From the NCBI GenBank assembly GCA_951813285.1, contig OX638355.1:3925136-3989135 (forward strand): a stretch of 64,000 nucleotides of DNA, given 5' to 3'. The DNA is from Terriglobia bacterium (GTDB lineage: Bacteria > Acidobacteriota > Terriglobia > Versatilivoradales > Versatilivoraceae). Below are positions 1-9,623 of the stretch, piece after piece; position 1 is the stretch's first letter, and the number at the start of each line of letters is the position of its first letter. A program made the position numbers and the translations under genes. The notes under the pieces are model-generated. The model was not told the DNA's origin. It made no database searches and was given only the letters and a program-made list of their open reading frames with translations.

Positions 1-178
1 CGCGCAGTTGGAGACCATACCCGATTATCTTGGATCGGCGGCTTCTACCATGCTGCCCGGGAATGAAATTCCTCTTTTCAATGGCGCAGGAATCCTTGAA
101 GCAGCGGTCTCCCTTGAGATAGAGCTTGATTCCTTCCCGACGACAGAGACGACAAACGGAACCGCGATAGGTGGCCAA
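1..178 (-). CDS. rpsD: 30S ribosomal protein S4, N-terminal part (cut by window edge)
   Basis: S4 is a primary 16S rRNA-binding protein that starts assembly of the 30S body. About 59 residues are visible. They show Cys9, Cys12, Cys26 and Cys31 in the spacing of the zinc-binding (C+) form of S4 known from Thermus. The start is TTG at 176-178, chosen because it gives the family N-terminus ([11 protein letters not shown]) and lies just below a strong AAGGAGAAGGA ribosome binding site. It is the last gene visible in the alpha-operon part of the cluster, 53 nt below rpsK. rpoA and rplQ would be expected beyond position 1. Confidence 0.95.
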   Translation of the reverse strand, partial: MATYRGSVCRLCRREGIKLYLKGDRCFKDSCAIEKRNFIPGQHGRSRRSKIIGYGLQLR

Positions 179-231
179 CTTCCTTCTCCTTGCTATGCAG
201 ATTTTAATCCAATTCTCTGATCAAATTGGAA

Positions 232-645
232 CTAGACCCGTCTGCGCTTGGGCGGACGGCAACCGTTGTGAGGAATGGGAGTGACGTCTCGAATGGACTT
301 GACCTCCAGACCCACCGTTTGCAGCGCGCGAATGGCGGATTCGCGCCCGGACCCGGGGCCCTTCACCCGGACGTCCACAGTCTTCATTCCGTGCTCGCGA
401 GCGATGTTTCCGGCGGTGATCGAGGCCTGCTGCGCCGCAAAGGGCGTCCCCTTGCGTGAACCCCTGAATCCCAAGGACCCCGCGCTGGACCAGCAGACCA
501 GGTTGCCTCGCGTGTCGGTGATGCTGACGATCGTGTTGTTGAAGGTCGCCTGGACGAAAACAATTCCGCTCAAGACAACCTTCTTTTCCTTTCTCCGAAA
601 GACCTTCTTACGCCCTTTCTTGGACTTGGTCTGAGCCTTGGCCAT
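232..645 (-). CDS. rpsK: 30S ribosomal protein S11
   Basis: S11 belongs to the 30S platform and binds 16S rRNA near the mRNA exit side. The 137-residue product has the lysine-rich N-terminus and the conserved core and tail ([21 protein letters not shown] at the C-terminus, read in part). The ATG at 643-645 is preferred over a GTG nine bases upstream because a GGGAG motif lies about 8 nt before the ATG and MAKAQ is a typical family start. It lies between rpsM and rpsD, the normal alpha-operon order. Confidence 0.97.
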   Translation of the reverse strand: MAKAQTKSKKGRKKVFRRKEKKVVLSGIVFVQATFNNTIVSITDTRGNLVCWSSAGSLGFRGSRKGTPFAAQQASITAGNIAREHGMKTVDVRVKGPGSGRESAIRALQTVGLEVKSIRDVTPIPHNGCRPPKRRRV

Positions 646-679
646 CACAATCACTCCCGGGGGATCACGGATCCCGTTC

Positions 680-1072
680 TCAAGTCTTGGCCGTCGATTT
701 CTTCCTGCTCGCCACGGCGCCTCTGCGAGGCCCCTTGCGGGTACGACCGTTGGTGTGCGTCCGTTGCCCCCTTACCGGAAGCGACCGTCGATGCCTCAAA
801 CCCCGATACGAGCTGATCTCCATGAGCCGCTTGATGTTCATGGCAACTTCCTTGCGCAAGTCGCCTTCAACGCCGCTCTGCTCCTCGATGACTTGACGGA
901 TGCGGGTAACCTCTTCCTCGGAAAGATCCCGCACCTTGGTGTCCAGACTGATTCCCGCCCTGTCCAGAATCTTGCGTGATCTTGGCCTGCCAATGCCATG
1001 AATGTAGGTCAGGCCGACTTCCACCCGCTTGTCGTTCGGTAAATCGATGCCAACGATCCGAGCCACGTCCAT
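680..1072 (-). CDS. rpsM: 30S ribosomal protein S13
   Basis: S13 sits in the head of the 30S subunit, contacts the P-site tRNA and forms intersubunit bridges with L5. The 130-residue product opens with [20 protein letters not shown], has the GIGR-type helix-hairpin element, then [21 protein letters not shown], and ends in a basic tail rich in Arg and Lys. It is 39 nt below rpmJ and 34 nt above the rpsK start, so it is co-transcribed with them. Confidence 0.97.
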   Translation of the reverse strand: MDVARIVGIDLPNDKRVEVGLTYIHGIGRPRSRKILDRAGISLDTKVRDLSEEEVTRIRQVIEEQSGVEGDLRKEVAMNIKRLMEISSYRGLRHRRSLPVRGQRTHTNGRTRKGPRRGAVASRKKSTAKT

Positions 1073-1111
1073 TCCTTTCCAGGGAGGAAAACCGGAAACC
1101 GTACGGTCGCG

Positions 1112-1225
1112 CTATCCCTGACGCTGCTTGCATTTAGGGTTGACGCAAATCACCCTCACCACCCCGTGCCTGCGGATGATCTTGCATTTCGGACAAATTT
1201 TCTTTACGGATGCCCTGACTTTCAT
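1112..1225 (-). CDS. rpmJ: 50S ribosomal protein L36 (four-cysteine variant)
   Basis: L36 is a 37-residue zinc-ribbon protein of the large subunit. The reading frame begins [15 protein letters not shown] and ends NPKCKQRQG. The zinc ligands are Cys11, Cys14, Cys27 and Cys32 (C-x2-C-x12-C-x4-C). In most bacteria the fourth ligand is His, so this is a conservative variant. The gene lies 7 nt below infA and upstream of rpsM, the usual place for rpmJ. Confidence 0.95.
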   Translation of the reverse strand: MKVRASVKKICPKCKIIRRHGVVRVICVNPKCKQRQG

Positions 1226-1232
1226 GGTTGAC

Positions 1233-1451
1233 CTACTTGTAGCGATAGACGATCCGGCCTCGGCTCAAATCGTAGGGGGACAACTCCACCGCGACCTTGT
1301 CTCCCGACAGGATCCGAATGAAGTTCTTGCGCATTTTCCCGGAGATATGGGCCAGAACCACATGCTTGTTCTCCAACTGAACCTTGAACATGGCATTGGG
1401 TAACGGTTCCAGAACAACCGCCATGACTTCAATGGCATCTTCTTTTGACAT
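1233..1451 (-). CDS. infA: Translation initiation factor IF-1
   Basis: IF-1 binds the A site of the 30S subunit during initiation. The 72-residue product is a single S1/OB-fold domain with family signatures [20 protein letters not shown] and [16 protein letters not shown] and the end [10 protein letters not shown]. It lies directly upstream of rpmJ. In many bacteria map and adk precede it after secY. Here secY is the next gene upstream, separated by 114 nt in which I see no gene. Confidence 0.97.
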   Translation of the reverse strand: MSKEDAIEVMAVVLEPLPNAMFKVQLENKHVVLAHISGKMRKNFIRILSGDKVAVELSPYDLSRGRIVYRYK

Positions 1452-1565
1452 TCAGGACCACTTCCCTCTAGTAAAGTAAAACCCAAACTCCCAAGGGTAC
1501 AACACGTTACCTACAATTCCAACAATTGACCCGGACCGGAACCAAACTTGCCGGATCCTCCTGCC

Positions 1566-2954
1566 TCACATCCGCCGCCCGCGAATCCGACGCCCCCGAG
1601 GTCCCAGGAATCCATCGTAGTGGCGCATCACCAATTGGGCCTCGATCTGTTGAACGGTGTCCATGGCCACCCCCACTACAATCAGCAGAGAGGTCCCGCC
1701 GAAATAAAACTGCACTCCCATGCCGTTTAGAATCCAGTTGGGCAACCCTTCGAAATAGCCGCCCACCCAGGGCAGGTGATGAATATGGAAACCGGTGATC
1801 ATGAACTCCGGAATGACCGCAATCAGGGCCAGATAGATTGCTCCCGCAAAGGTGATGCGAGTCAGAATGGTCTCGATATACTCGGCGGTAGCGCGTCCGG
1901 GCCGGATTCCCGGAATGAATCCTCCGTACTTTCTCATATTGCCGGCGACTTCCGCGGGATTGAATACGATGGAGGTGTAAAAGTAGCAAAAGAAAATAAT
2001 AAAGGTGACAAAGAGGAGATTGTAAAGAGGCTCACCGAACCCAAGGGCTTCGGTCAGGCTCCTGAAAAATCGACTGTCCTCGAACATCAGACCGAAGGTT
2101 TGTGGAAAGGTGAGTATGGAGGATGCAAAGATGACGGGGATCACTCCGCCGACATTCACCTTCAGGGGAAGATGCGTCGATTGCCCCCCCATGACCCTGC
2201 GTCCCACCACGCGCTTGGCGTACTGCACCGGAATCCGCCTCTGCGCCCTCTCCACCAACACGATGAACCCCACCACCACCACCATGATGGACAGCAGGAG
2301 CATGACGAACAGCGGTGACCACTGCTGCTGCACCAGTCGGGTAAAGATCTCATGGCCCGCGCTGGGCAAGCCGCTGACAATTCCGGCAAAGATGATCAGG
2401 GACATTCCATTTCCAATGCCCCTCTCGGTGATCCTTTCTCCCAGCCACATGATGAACGCAGTGCCCGTAGTCTGGGTCAGCATGGTCATGAACACGAATC
2501 CGAATCCAGGGTTCAGAACCACTTGACTTCCGGCCTCGGCAGGCATCCCCTGCAGAAAGGAAGCGATGCCGAACGACTGCACCACACTGAGGATGACCGT
2601 CAGATATCGGGTGTATTGGGTGATCTTCTTGCGGCCGAGTTCTCCTTCCTTGGACAGCCTCTCCAGATAGGGCCAAACGACGGTCATCAACTGCAGGATG
2701 ATCGAAGCCGTGATGTAGGGGGTAATACCTAAGGCAAAGATGGTGAAGTTGCCGAAATTGCCGCCGGAGAATAGATCCAGGAAACCCAGAACCGTTCCAC
2801 GGCTGCGGTCGAAAATCTGTTGCAAGGCCTCGGTGTTGATCCCGGGGGTGGGGATGAAAGCCCCGACCCTGTACACGGCCAAGATGCCCAAGGTAAAGAG
2901 AATCCTTTTCCTCAGGTCATGCATATTCCAGATGTTACGCAGGCTTTCGATCAC
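1566..2954 (-). CDS. secY: Preprotein translocase subunit SecY
   Basis: SecY forms the protein-conducting channel of the inner membrane with SecE and SecG. The 462-residue product has about ten hydrophobic segments, starts near [20 protein letters not shown] and carries the family stretches [17 protein letters not shown] and, in the cytoplasmic loop region, [19 protein letters not shown]. Length is normal for the family (430-460). Its ATG overlaps the stop of rplO by 4 nt (2951-2954), so it is translationally coupled to L15 in the spc operon. Confidence 0.97.
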   Translation of the reverse strand: MIESLRNIWNMHDLRKRILFTLGILAVYRVGAFIPTPGINTEALQQIFDRSRGTVLGFLDLFSGGNFGNFTIFALGITPYITASIILQLMTVVWPYLERLSKEGELGRKKITQYTRYLTVILSVVQSFGIASFLQGMPAEAGSQVVLNPGFGFVFMTMLTQTTGTAFIMWLGERITERGIGNGMSLIIFAGIVSGLPSAGHEIFTRLVQQQWSPLFVMLLLSIMVVVVGFIVLVERAQRRIPVQYAKRVVGRRVMGGQSTHLPLKVNVGGVIPVIFASSILTFPQTFGLMFEDSRFFRSLTEALGFGEPLYNLLFVTFIIFFCYFYTSIVFNPAEVAGNMRKYGGFIPGIRPGRATAEYIETILTRITFAGAIYLALIAVIPEFMITGFHIHHLPWVGGYFEGLPNWILNGMGVQFYFGGTSLLIVVGVAMDTVQQIEAQLVMRHYDGFLGPRGRRIRGRRM

Positions 2955-3397
2955 TTGATTTCTTCGACGGTCCCCCCGGCCTGGCTGATCTTGCCCCGAG
3001 CGCTTTGACTGAAGAAGTGTGCTGAAACTTTCAGCGCTTTCGACACCTCGCCTCGACCCAGAATCTTCACTCCATCCTTGACTTTCTTGATGATTCCCCG
3101 CTTGACCAGGACGTCCGGTGACACCGTGGACCCGGCCCCGAACACCTGAAGCTGACTCACGTTCACTACCACGATCTGTTTCCTGAAGATGTTGGTGAAG
3201 CCGCGCTTCGGCAGACGGCGGTGCAGGGGCATCTGCCCGCCTTCGAATCCGCGCTTGGCCCGTGCGCCGGAACGGGACTTCTGTCCCTTGCTTCCCCTGC
3301 CCGCGGTTTTCCCCAGTCCGGACCCGGGCCCGATTCCCCGGCGCCTGCGGTTCCGGGTCGACCCCGGCGTAGGCTTGAGATCGTGAAGTTCAATCAT
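2951..3397 (-). CDS. rplO: 50S ribosomal protein L15
   Basis: L15 is a late-assembly protein of the large subunit. The 148-residue product has the characteristic Gly-rich basic N-terminus ([39 protein letters not shown]) and an L18e/L15P C-terminal domain. It overlaps secY by 4 nt. No clear Shine-Dalgarno precedes the ATG. Instead the upstream spacer to rpmD (149 nt) is occupied by a 7-bp-repeat element, described separately. Confidence 0.97.
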   Translation of the reverse strand: MIELHDLKPTPGSTRNRRRRGIGPGSGLGKTAGRGSKGQKSRSGARAKRGFEGGQMPLHRRLPKRGFTNIFRKQIVVVNVSQLQVFGAGSTVSPDVLVKRGIIKKVKDGVKILGRGEVSKALKVSAHFFSQSARGKISQAGGTVEEIK

Positions 3398-3566
3398 TGG
3401 GCAGCGGCCTTTGGTAGTGGAGAGTAGATAGTTATTGATTCGATCGACACGTTAAGCATCTTGTAAATCTCCAACCATCGCCTCAAATAAGCGCAGCCAA
3501 GTCATCAGACGCTTGCCTGCTCCCGATACCCTCCGTTTACAACCCTTCACCCTTCACCCTTCACCT
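3398..3566. repeat. Spacer element bounded by 7-bp repeats (copy 1)
   Basis: The rpmD-rplO spacer has a short array of degenerate AGT-starting heptamers at 3414-3440 and three GGTGAAG heptamers (minus strand) at about 3543-3566, which even supply the stop codon of rpmD. Between them, 3454-3540 resembles the core at 50,193-50,280: it shares AAGCATCTTGT near the left and CGCTTG...CTCCCGA.ACCCTCC near the right. A third, more divergent copy fills the rplW-rplB spacer in the other orientation. Similarity was judged by eye. Confidence 0.7.
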
Positions 3567-3709
3567 CCAAGAGATGGCGTATCTTGAAGATCATGCCTCG
3601 AATTTCAGGAGTGTCGGGTCGGGCAACGACCTGGTTCAGGCGTCTGAATCCCAAACCCCGAATCACCTGCTTTTGCCGGGCTGAGCACCCGATTCCGCTC
3701 TTGACCAGC

Positions 3710-3726
<17 letters not shown>
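3547..3726 (-). CDS. rpmD: 50S ribosomal protein L30
   Basis: L30 is a small two-layer protein of the large subunit. The 59-residue product begins [20 protein letters not shown] and has [12 protein letters not shown] and [15 protein letters not shown], all typical. The ATG at 3724-3726 is chosen for family length. It overlaps the 3-prime end of rpsE by 17 nt, an unusually deep overlap, and there is no strong ribosome binding site, so coupling to rpsE is likely. The last codons and the stop lie inside a GGTGAAG heptamer repeat. Confidence 0.93.
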
Positions 3727-4282
<556 letters not shown>

Positions 4283-4347
4283 ATGCCCTCCTTAATCAGT
4301 CTCTCGGTGGATTTCTCATTGGCTTGTCTGTCCCAGGCGCCGCCTGG

Positions 4348-4716
4348 CTAGAATTCCAGGCCGCCCTCTCGAGCCGCATCGGCCAATGCCTTCACCCGAC
4401 CGTGAAAGATGTATCCCCCACGGTCGTAGACCACTCGCTTGATCCCCTGTCGGGTGGCTCGTTCGGCGACCCGGCTGCCCACCACCCTGGCCGCGGCCAG
4501 GTTCCCGCCGTTGCGATTCGCCTCGCGAATCTCCTTGTCGACGGTTGAGGCAGAGGCCAGCGTCCGACCCTGGTCGTCATCGATGACCTGGGCGTAAATG
4601 TGCCTGGCTGAGCGAAACACGTTGAGTCGCGGCCGATCGCCTGAACCACTGATCTTTTTGCGCACCCGCACGTGAATGCGTCTGCGTATGTGCCCTCTGG
4701 AAATCCGTTTAGCCAT
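4348..4716 (-). CDS. rplR: 50S ribosomal protein L18
   Basis: L18 binds 5S rRNA and helps place it in the central protuberance. The 122-residue product begins [20 protein letters not shown] and shows [41 protein letters not shown] and the end [21 protein letters not shown] (last residues). The internal ATG at 4714-4716 matches the family start better than one 24 nt upstream. It follows rplF by 39 nt. Confidence 0.97.
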   Translation of the reverse strand: MAKRISRGHIRRRIHVRVRKKISGSGDRPRLNVFRSARHIYAQVIDDDQGRTLASASTVDKEIREANRNGGNLAAARVVGSRVAERATRQGIKRVVYDRGGYIFHGRVKALADAAREGGLEF

Positions 4717-4755
4717 GGTTCCGTTTTGGGTGGCCTGCACTTGCCGGCCTCGCCG

Positions 4756-5295
4756 CTACTTGGCCCCCGTCTTGCCGACCTTCTTCTTGAGCTTCTCTCC
4801 CGTATAACGAATTCCCTTGTTCTTATAGGGATCCGGCTTTCGCAAGGATCGGATGTCGGCGGCTGCCTGGCCCACTTTCTGCTTGTCAACCCCCGAGACA
4901 ATCAAGTGGGTCTGTCGTTCCACCGCAACGCTGATCCCGTCGGGAACCGGAAAGTCGACGGGGTGGGAAAACCCCAGACTGAAGATGACCGACTTCCCCT
5001 TGAGCTCAGCCCGATAGCCGATGCCCACGATGTCCAGCTCCTTCTTGAATCCCTGGCTCACCCCGGTAACCGCGTTAGCCAGCAGACTCCGGGCCAATCC
5101 GTGCAGTGCTTTCTGCTTCTTCGAGTCCGAGGATCGGGTAGCCACCACCCCCTTCTCGGTCCGTTCAAAGCGTATTCCCTCCGGCACCACGCTGGTCGTT
5201 TGACCCTTGGGCCCCTGAATGCGGACCTGGTCGTCCGCAATGCTCACCTGGATGCCCTGCGGAATTGAAATGATTTTTCTTCCGATTCGTGACAT
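4756..5295 (-). CDS. rplF: 50S ribosomal protein L6
   Basis: L6 lies near the sarcin-ricin loop and the factor-binding site. The 179-residue product begins MSRIGRKIISIPQGIQVSI and contains two L6 domains. The end, RKPDPYKNKGIRYTGEKL followed by a basic tail, is diagnostic. The ATG at 5293-5295 is the first family-consistent start. It is located between rpsH and rplR, the standard spc-operon order. Confidence 0.97.
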   Translation of the reverse strand: MSRIGRKIISIPQGIQVSIADDQVRIQGPKGQTTSVVPEGIRFERTEKGVVATRSSDSKKQKALHGLARSLLANAVTGVSQGFKKELDIVGIGYRAELKGKSVIFSLGFSHPVDFPVPDGISVAVERQTHLIVSGVDKQKVGQAAADIRSLRKPDPYKNKGIRYTGEKLKKKVGKTGAK

Positions 5296-5318
5296 AGCTG
5301 AACGTCCGCGGTGAGCGC

Positions 5319-5717
5319 TTACCAGATATAGCAGAGCACTTCGCCGCCAACTCCTTCCCGGCGGGCCCTGCTCCCGGTGATCACACCCTTGGGAGTCGTG
5401 AGGATGCTGATCCCCAGATTTCCCAGGACCGATGGAATGCGGCGCTTGGAAGCATATACCCGGCAACCTGGCCGAGAGACCCGCTGCAATCCGGAAATCA
5501 CTTGCTCGCCTCTGGAACCGTAACGGAGATAGATGCGCAGGAACCGCTTACTGCCCTCGTCAATGGTCTTGAAGCTGGCGATGTACCCTTCCTCCTTGAG
5601 AATCCGGGTCATTGCCACCAGCAGTCGGGAGCAGGGAATATCCACCTTCTGATGCTTGGCCTGCAAAGCATTGCGAACGAGGGTGAGATAGTTGGCGACA
5701 GGATCAGTTAAGCTCAT
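5319..5717 (-). CDS. rpsH: 30S ribosomal protein S8
   Basis: S8 binds the central domain of 16S rRNA and in enterobacteria regulates the spc operon by binding its own mRNA. The 132-residue product starts MSLTDPVANYLTLVRNALQA and has the C-terminal signature region VSRPGCRVYASKRRIP and GISILTTPKGVITGSRAR. It lies 23 nt upstream of rplF. Whether translational autoregulation is kept here cannot be told from the sequence alone. Confidence 0.97.
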   Translation of the reverse strand: MSLTDPVANYLTLVRNALQAKHQKVDIPCSRLLVAMTRILKEEGYIASFKTIDEGSKRFLRIYLRYGSRGEQVISGLQRVSRPGCRVYASKRRIPSVLGNLGISILTTPKGVITGSRARREGVGGEVLCYIW

Positions 5718-5778
5718 TCTTCATCAGGCTCCACAATTGCGGCCCGGTCGGCCCACCGGATCGCGGACAATGTCGGGT

Positions 5779-5964
5779 TCACCAGCTTGACTTGATGACT
5801 CCCGGAAGTTCTCCCCTCAAGGCCAACTGACGAAAACACAGGCGACACAACTGGAACTTCCGCATGAAACCGCGCGGTCGACCGCAGACCTTGCAGCGGT
5901 TGTATTGCCGGACCTTGAACTTGGGCGTTTTCTTGGCCTTGGCTATCAGGGCAATTCTGGCCAT
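5779..5964 (-). CDS. rpsN: 30S ribosomal protein S14, zinc (type Z) form
   Basis: This 61-residue protein is the short zinc-binding S14 (also called RpsZ). It begins [20 protein letters not shown] and has CKVCGRP...CRLC, a C-x2-C-x12-C-x2-C zinc finger, then [18 protein letters not shown]. The internal ATG at 5962-5964 fits the family. An upstream in-frame ATG would place 20 extra residues inside rplE. It sits 10 nt below rplE. Confidence 0.95.
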   Translation of the reverse strand: MARIALIAKAKKTPKFKVRQYNRCKVCGRPRGFMRKFQLCRLCFRQLALRGELPGVIKSSW

Positions 5965-5974
5965 CGATTCAACC

Positions 5975-6514
5975 TCATCGTCGGAAAGGGAGCCCCAAGA
6001 GACCCAACAAACTTCTGGCTTCATCGTCGGTCTTGGCGCTGGTTACCATGCAAACGTTCATGCCATTGATCTTGCCGACCTTGGAATAGTCAATCTCCGG
6101 AAACACCAATTGATCCCGCAGTCCCAGGGTATAGTTCCCTCGCCCGTCGAAAGACCTGGTGGAAACACCTCGAAAGTCGCGCACCCTGGGCAGCGCAATG
6201 TTGATCAGACGATCGAAAAACTCGTACATCCGGCCGGCCCGAAGCGTGACGGAGCAAGCGATCGCCATTCCCTGTCGGAGCTTGAATGAAGCGATCGACT
6301 TGCGGGCTCGGTTGATGACGGGTCTCTGTCCGGTGATCGCACCCAGTTCGCCCATGGCCGAATCCAACAGCTTGGGGTTCTGGATCGCCTCTCCCAGGCC
6401 GATGTTGACCACAATTTTTTCCAGCTTGGGCACCGCCATGACATTGCCGTATCCAAACTCTTTTCGCAGAGCCGGCATGATTTCCTTCTCATAACGGATC
6501 TTGAGTCGGCTCAT
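5975..6514 (-). CDS. rplE: 50S ribosomal protein L5
   Basis: L5 binds 5S rRNA in the central protuberance and contacts S13. The 179-residue product has [60 protein letters not shown] and [20 protein letters not shown], all family signatures. It lies 23 nt below rplX and 10 nt above rpsN. Confidence 0.97.
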   Translation of the reverse strand: MSRLKIRYEKEIMPALRKEFGYGNVMAVPKLEKIVVNIGLGEAIQNPKLLDSAMGELGAITGQRPVINRARKSIASFKLRQGMAIACSVTLRAGRMYEFFDRLINIALPRVRDFRGVSTRSFDGRGNYTLGLRDQLVFPEIDYSKVGKINGMNVCMVTSAKTDDEARSLLGLLGLPFRR

Positions 6515-6537
6515 GAATTCTTCTTCTCCTCCGGAAG

Positions 6538-6873
6538 CTACCGGTCCAGCGAGGCCTCACACTTGCGACATATCCGAATCTTCTTGCCGTCGGCCAGTCT
6601 CTGGTGACCGATTCGGGTCGGCTGCCCGCAAGCTCCGCATACGATCATGACGTTGGAGACGTGAATGGGGCCTTCCCTCTCCACAATCCCGCCCTTCAGA
6701 TTCCGACTGGGGTTGGGGCGGGTGTGGCGCTTGACCATGTTGATTCCTTCCACAACCACGCGCTGCTTGGCGCGGACCACCCGCAACACGCGGCCAACTT
6801 CCCTGATGTCCTTGCCGGCAATGACCTTGACCTGGTCGTTTCTCCGGATGTCGATTCGCTGCGGACGCCCCAT
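6538..6873 (-). CDS. rplX: 50S ribosomal protein L24 with C-terminal zinc knuckle
   Basis: L24 initiates 50S assembly. The 111-residue product has a KOW domain ([20 protein letters not shown]), then [31 protein letters not shown] and a C-terminal pair of CxxC motifs (CGAC about residue 80 and CRKC about residue 104) that probably bind zinc, as in many non-proteobacterial L24 proteins. Only one base separates its start from the rplN stop, so the two are coupled. Confidence 0.96.
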   Translation of the reverse strand: MGRPQRIDIRRNDQVKVIAGKDIREVGRVLRVVRAKQRVVVEGINMVKRHTRPNPSRNLKGGIVEREGPIHVSNVMIVCGACGQPTRIGHQRLADGKKIRICRKCEASLDR

Positions 6874-6874
6874 T

Positions 6875-7243
6875 TCAGATCACCTCCGGCGCCAGAGAGA
6901 CAATCTTCAGGAATCGCTTGTCGCGCAACTCCCTGGCCACCGGCCCAAAGACGCGTGTTCCCACTGGCTCTCCCTGGTCGTTGATCAGCACCGCCGCGTT
7001 CTGGTCGAAGCGAATATAGGAACCATCCCGCCGGCGGGTCTCCTTGCGCGCCCTCACGATCACCGCCCTGACCACCCTCCCCTTTTTGACATTGCCAGCG
7101 GGAGTGACATCCTTGACGGCGGCTGTCACCACATCTCCCAAGGCCGCTTTGGCCCCCGTGGAACCTCCCAGCGGCAAGATACAGGAGAGCCTGCGAGCGC
7201 CCGAATTGTCGGCGACTTCCAGGATGGTTCCCATTTGAATCAA
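6875..7243 (-). CDS. rplN: 50S ribosomal protein L14
   Basis: L14 lies at the subunit interface, forms bridges to 16S rRNA and is the docking site of the silencing factor RsfS. The 122-residue product begins [20 protein letters not shown] and has [40 protein letters not shown] and [20 protein letters not shown], typical throughout. It is 46 nt below rpsQ. Confidence 0.97.
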   Translation of the reverse strand: MIQMGTILEVADNSGARRLSCILPLGGSTGAKAALGDVVTAAVKDVTPAGNVKKGRVVRAVIVRARKETRRRDGSYIRFDQNAAVLINDQGEPVGTRVFGPVARELRDKRFLKIVSLAPEVI

Positions 7244-7289
7244 GGTGCAATCTCTCCGTTGACCGGCTCAGGGGCCGCGCCGCCTCCGC

Positions 7290-7556
7290 TCAACCGGACT
7301 TGCTGATGATGCGGGAGACCCGCCACCGCTTGCGTTTGCTGGCGGGGCGGGTCTCCACGATGGCAACCCGATCGCCCACCCCACAGGCATTCTGCTCGTC
7401 ATGAGCCAGAAAGTTGGAAGTCCTGGTGATAATGCGCCGGTAAAGCGGATGGGGAACTCGGCGTTCCACCGAAACCACGACGGTCTTGTCCATCTGATCG
7501 CTCTTGACGACCCCGACCTTGGCGCTCCTTCGACCTGTTTTTTCTTCGCTGCCCAT
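7290..7556 (-). CDS. rpsQ: 30S ribosomal protein S17
   Basis: S17 is an OB-fold primary binding protein of the 16S 5-prime domain. The 88-residue product has KVGVVKSDQMDKTVVVSVER, HPLYRRIITRTSNFLAHDE and a GVGDRVAIVETRPASKRKRW stretch containing the S17 signature. It has a short extra N-terminus (MGSEEKTGRRS). It lies between rpmC and rplN. Confidence 0.97.
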   Translation of the reverse strand: MGSEEKTGRRSAKVGVVKSDQMDKTVVVSVERRVPHPLYRRIITRTSNFLAHDEQNACGVGDRVAIVETRPASKRKRWRVSRIISKSG

Positions 7557-7599
7557 GGGCTTGCGCTCCTGATCCTGAACGTGAAGGGCCCCGGCCCCT

Positions 7600-7809
7600 C
7601 TATCCTGCGGCTTTTTGCTGCTGCAGTTGGCGCTCCCGCCGAATGGTCTGGATTCGGGCCACGTCCTTCTTCAACTGCTGCAGCCGGTGCGTCCCCTCTG
7701 ACTGGCCCATCGCCAGTTGCAGTCGCAGTCGAAAGATCTGCTCGGCCATGTCGTTTTCCTGGCTGACCAGTTCCTCGTCTGAGAGTTCCCTGATCTGCTC
7801 GGGCGTCAT
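7600..7809 (-). CDS. rpmC: 50S ribosomal protein L29
   Basis: L29 is a two-helix protein near the peptide exit tunnel, next to L23. The 69-residue product begins [20 protein letters not shown] and has the family [15 protein letters not shown] segment, with a Gln-rich end. The ATG at 7807-7809 overlaps the TGA of rplP by 4 nt, which fixes the start and indicates coupling. Confidence 0.96.
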   Translation of the reverse strand: MTPEQIRELSDEELVSQENDMAEQIFRLRLQLAMGQSEGTHRLQQLKKDVARIQTIRRERQLQQQKAAG

Positions 7810-8231
7810 TCCTCGCCCCCCACGTTGGGCCTGAAGACGAACTTGGTCTTGGCAGGCAATTTGTTGGCGGCCAACCGCATGGCTTCCTGAGCCACCTCCC
7901 GGTCCACGCCTTCCATCTCGAAAATGACCTTTCCCGGGCGAACCACCGCCACCCAATACTCGGGAGCTCCCTTGCCCTTTCCCATGCGCGTCTCCGCCGG
8001 CTTCTTGGTCACGGGCTTATCCGGGAACAGGCGAATCCAGATTTTTCCGCCGCGCCGGACGGCACGGGTCATGGCGATACGGGCCGCCTCGATCTGCCGA
8101 TCAGTGATCCAGGCGGGTTCCATCACCTTCAGTCCAAAGTCTCCAAAGGCGATTTCCGAGCCGCGCCACGCCTTCCCGCAGTTCCGCCCCCGCTGCTGCT
8201 TGCGAAACTTGACCTTCTTGGGCATTAACAT
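7806..8231 (-). CDS. rplP: 50S ribosomal protein L16
   Basis: L16 helps shape the A-site region of the 50S. The 141-residue product begins [20 protein letters not shown] and carries the signatures [40 protein letters not shown] and [16 protein letters not shown]. It overlaps rpmC by 4 nt and is 21 nt below rpsC. Confidence 0.97.
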   Translation of the reverse strand: MLMPKKVKFRKQQRGRNCGKAWRGSEIAFGDFGLKVMEPAWITDRQIEAARIAMTRAVRRGGKIWIRLFPDKPVTKKPAETRMGKGKGAPEYWVAVVRPGKVIFEMEGVDREVAQEAMRLAANKLPAKTKFVFRPNVGGEE

Positions 8232-8252
8232 TTCAGATCCCCACCTGGTTGA

Positions 8253-8915
8253 TCAGAGCTTGGCACCGATCTCCGAGGCCTTTTTTGTCACCGGAAAGAG
8301 ATCGCCCTTGTAAATCCAGACCTTGACGCCAATCAGTCCGTAGGTGGTAAAGGCTTCGGCGAAACCATAGTCGATATCGGCCCGCAGCGTATGGAGCGGG
8401 AGTCGGCCCTGGAGGTACCACTCGGTTCGCGCGATTTCAGCTCCGTTCAGACGTCCCGCGCAACAGACCCGAATGCCCTTGGCGTTGACTTTGAGGGCGG
8501 TATCCACGGCTTTCCGCATCGCCCGCCGAAAGGCAATTCGCTTTTGCAGTTGAAGCGCAATGGATTCGGCGACCAATTGAGCCTCCAGTTCCGGGCGATG
8601 GATCTCATTGATGTTGATGAAGACCTCCCGATTGGTCCTCTGCTGCAAATCCACCTTGAGCTTGTCGATCTCGGAACCCTTGCGGCCGATGATGATCCCA
8701 GGCCGGGAGGTATGGATGGTGACTCGAATCTTGTTGCCGGGACGCTCAATTTCAATATTGGAGACCCCGGCATGTCCCAACTGCTTCTTGAGCTCTTTCT
8801 TCAAGCGCAAGTCCTCGTGCAGCAACGTCCCATAGTCCTTCTTGGCGTACCAGCGGGAACGCCAGGTTTTGTTGTATCCCAGGCGAAGACCAAAAGGATG
8901 TACTTTCTGTCCCAC
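8253..8915 (-). CDS. rpsC: 30S ribosomal protein S3
   Basis: S3 forms part of the mRNA entry channel. The 220-residue product has [20 protein letters not shown], a KH domain with the loop [13 protein letters not shown] (about residues 75-90) and a C-domain with [20 protein letters not shown] and [20 protein letters not shown]. Length is normal. It lies 26 nt below rplV. Confidence 0.97.
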   Translation of the reverse strand: MGQKVHPFGLRLGYNKTWRSRWYAKKDYGTLLHEDLRLKKELKKQLGHAGVSNIEIERPGNKIRVTIHTSRPGIIIGRKGSEIDKLKVDLQQRTNREVFININEIHRPELEAQLVAESIALQLQKRIAFRRAMRKAVDTALKVNAKGIRVCCAGRLNGAEIARTEWYLQGRLPLHTLRADIDYGFAEAFTTYGLIGVKVWIYKGDLFPVTKKASEIGAKL

Positions 8916-8941
8916 GCGCCCCTCCTTACACAGCCAGGTTG

Positions 8942-9277
8942 CTATTCGTCAGACACATGAATCGAGATGTGACTCATCCGCCGCTGGTAACGCATCGCCC
9001 GCCCCATGGGAGCGGGACGCATCCGCTTCATTCGCGGTCCCTCGTTGACATAAGCCTTGCTCACCAGCAACTGATCCACGTCGGTGGCCTCGTCCTTCTG
9101 TTCCGCATTGGCGATGGCCGACTTCAGGACCTTGGTGACCTGCGCGGCCGCTCTCTTCTTGGTAAAACGCAGAATGTCCAGCGCCTCCGAGACGTTGCGC
9201 CCTCGGATCAGGTCAACAACCAACCGGACCTTTTGCGGCGAACTACGGATGAATTTCGCTGTAGCGCAAGCTTCCAT
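8942..9277 (-). CDS. rplV: 50S ribosomal protein L22
   Basis: L22 lines the nascent peptide tunnel. The 111-residue product has [40 protein letters not shown] and the beta-hairpin region [20 protein letters not shown] that projects into the tunnel. It ends [10 protein letters not shown]. It is 32 nt below rpsS. Confidence 0.97.
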   Translation of the reverse strand: MEACATAKFIRSSPQKVRLVVDLIRGRNVSEALDILRFTKKRAAAQVTKVLKSAIANAEQKDEATDVDQLLVSKAYVNEGPRMKRMRPAPMGRAMRYQRRMSHISIHVSDE

Positions 9278-9309
9278 CGAAATTGGACTCCAGCCGGACC
9301 TCTCAGGCC

Positions 9310-9600
9310 TCAGGATCGCGAAGCGGTTTTCTCACTGGCGGACTTGGAGCTATGCCCCCTGAACATGCGGCTGGGAGAGAATTCTCCCAACTTGTGTCCC
9401 ACCATATTTTCCGTCACAAAGACCGGAATGAATTTCCTGCCGTTGTGCACCGCGAAGGTATGGCCGACCATATCGGGAATGATGGTGGACCGCCGCGACC
9501 AGGTCTTGATCACTCTTTTTTCGAAACGCTTGTTCATGCCGTCCACCAACCTGGCCAGGCTGCGGTCCACAAAAGGTCCCTTTTTTACGGATCGGCCCAT
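9310..9600 (-). CDS. rpsS: 30S ribosomal protein S19
   Basis: S19 sits in the 30S head with S13. The 96-residue product begins [20 protein letters not shown] and has [40 protein letters not shown] and [15 protein letters not shown], all typical. It is 23 nt below rplB. Confidence 0.97.
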   Translation of the reverse strand: MGRSVKKGPFVDRSLARLVDGMNKRFEKRVIKTWSRRSTIIPDMVGHTFAVHNGRKFIPVFVTENMVGHKLGEFSPSRMFRGHSSKSASEKTASRS

Positions 9601-9623
9601 CTGCTTACCTCCCGGAGATCCCG

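Noticed and set aside
1452-1565. A hidden small gene between secY and infA
   Set aside because: No open frame with a plausible start and family resemblance was found in these 114 bases.
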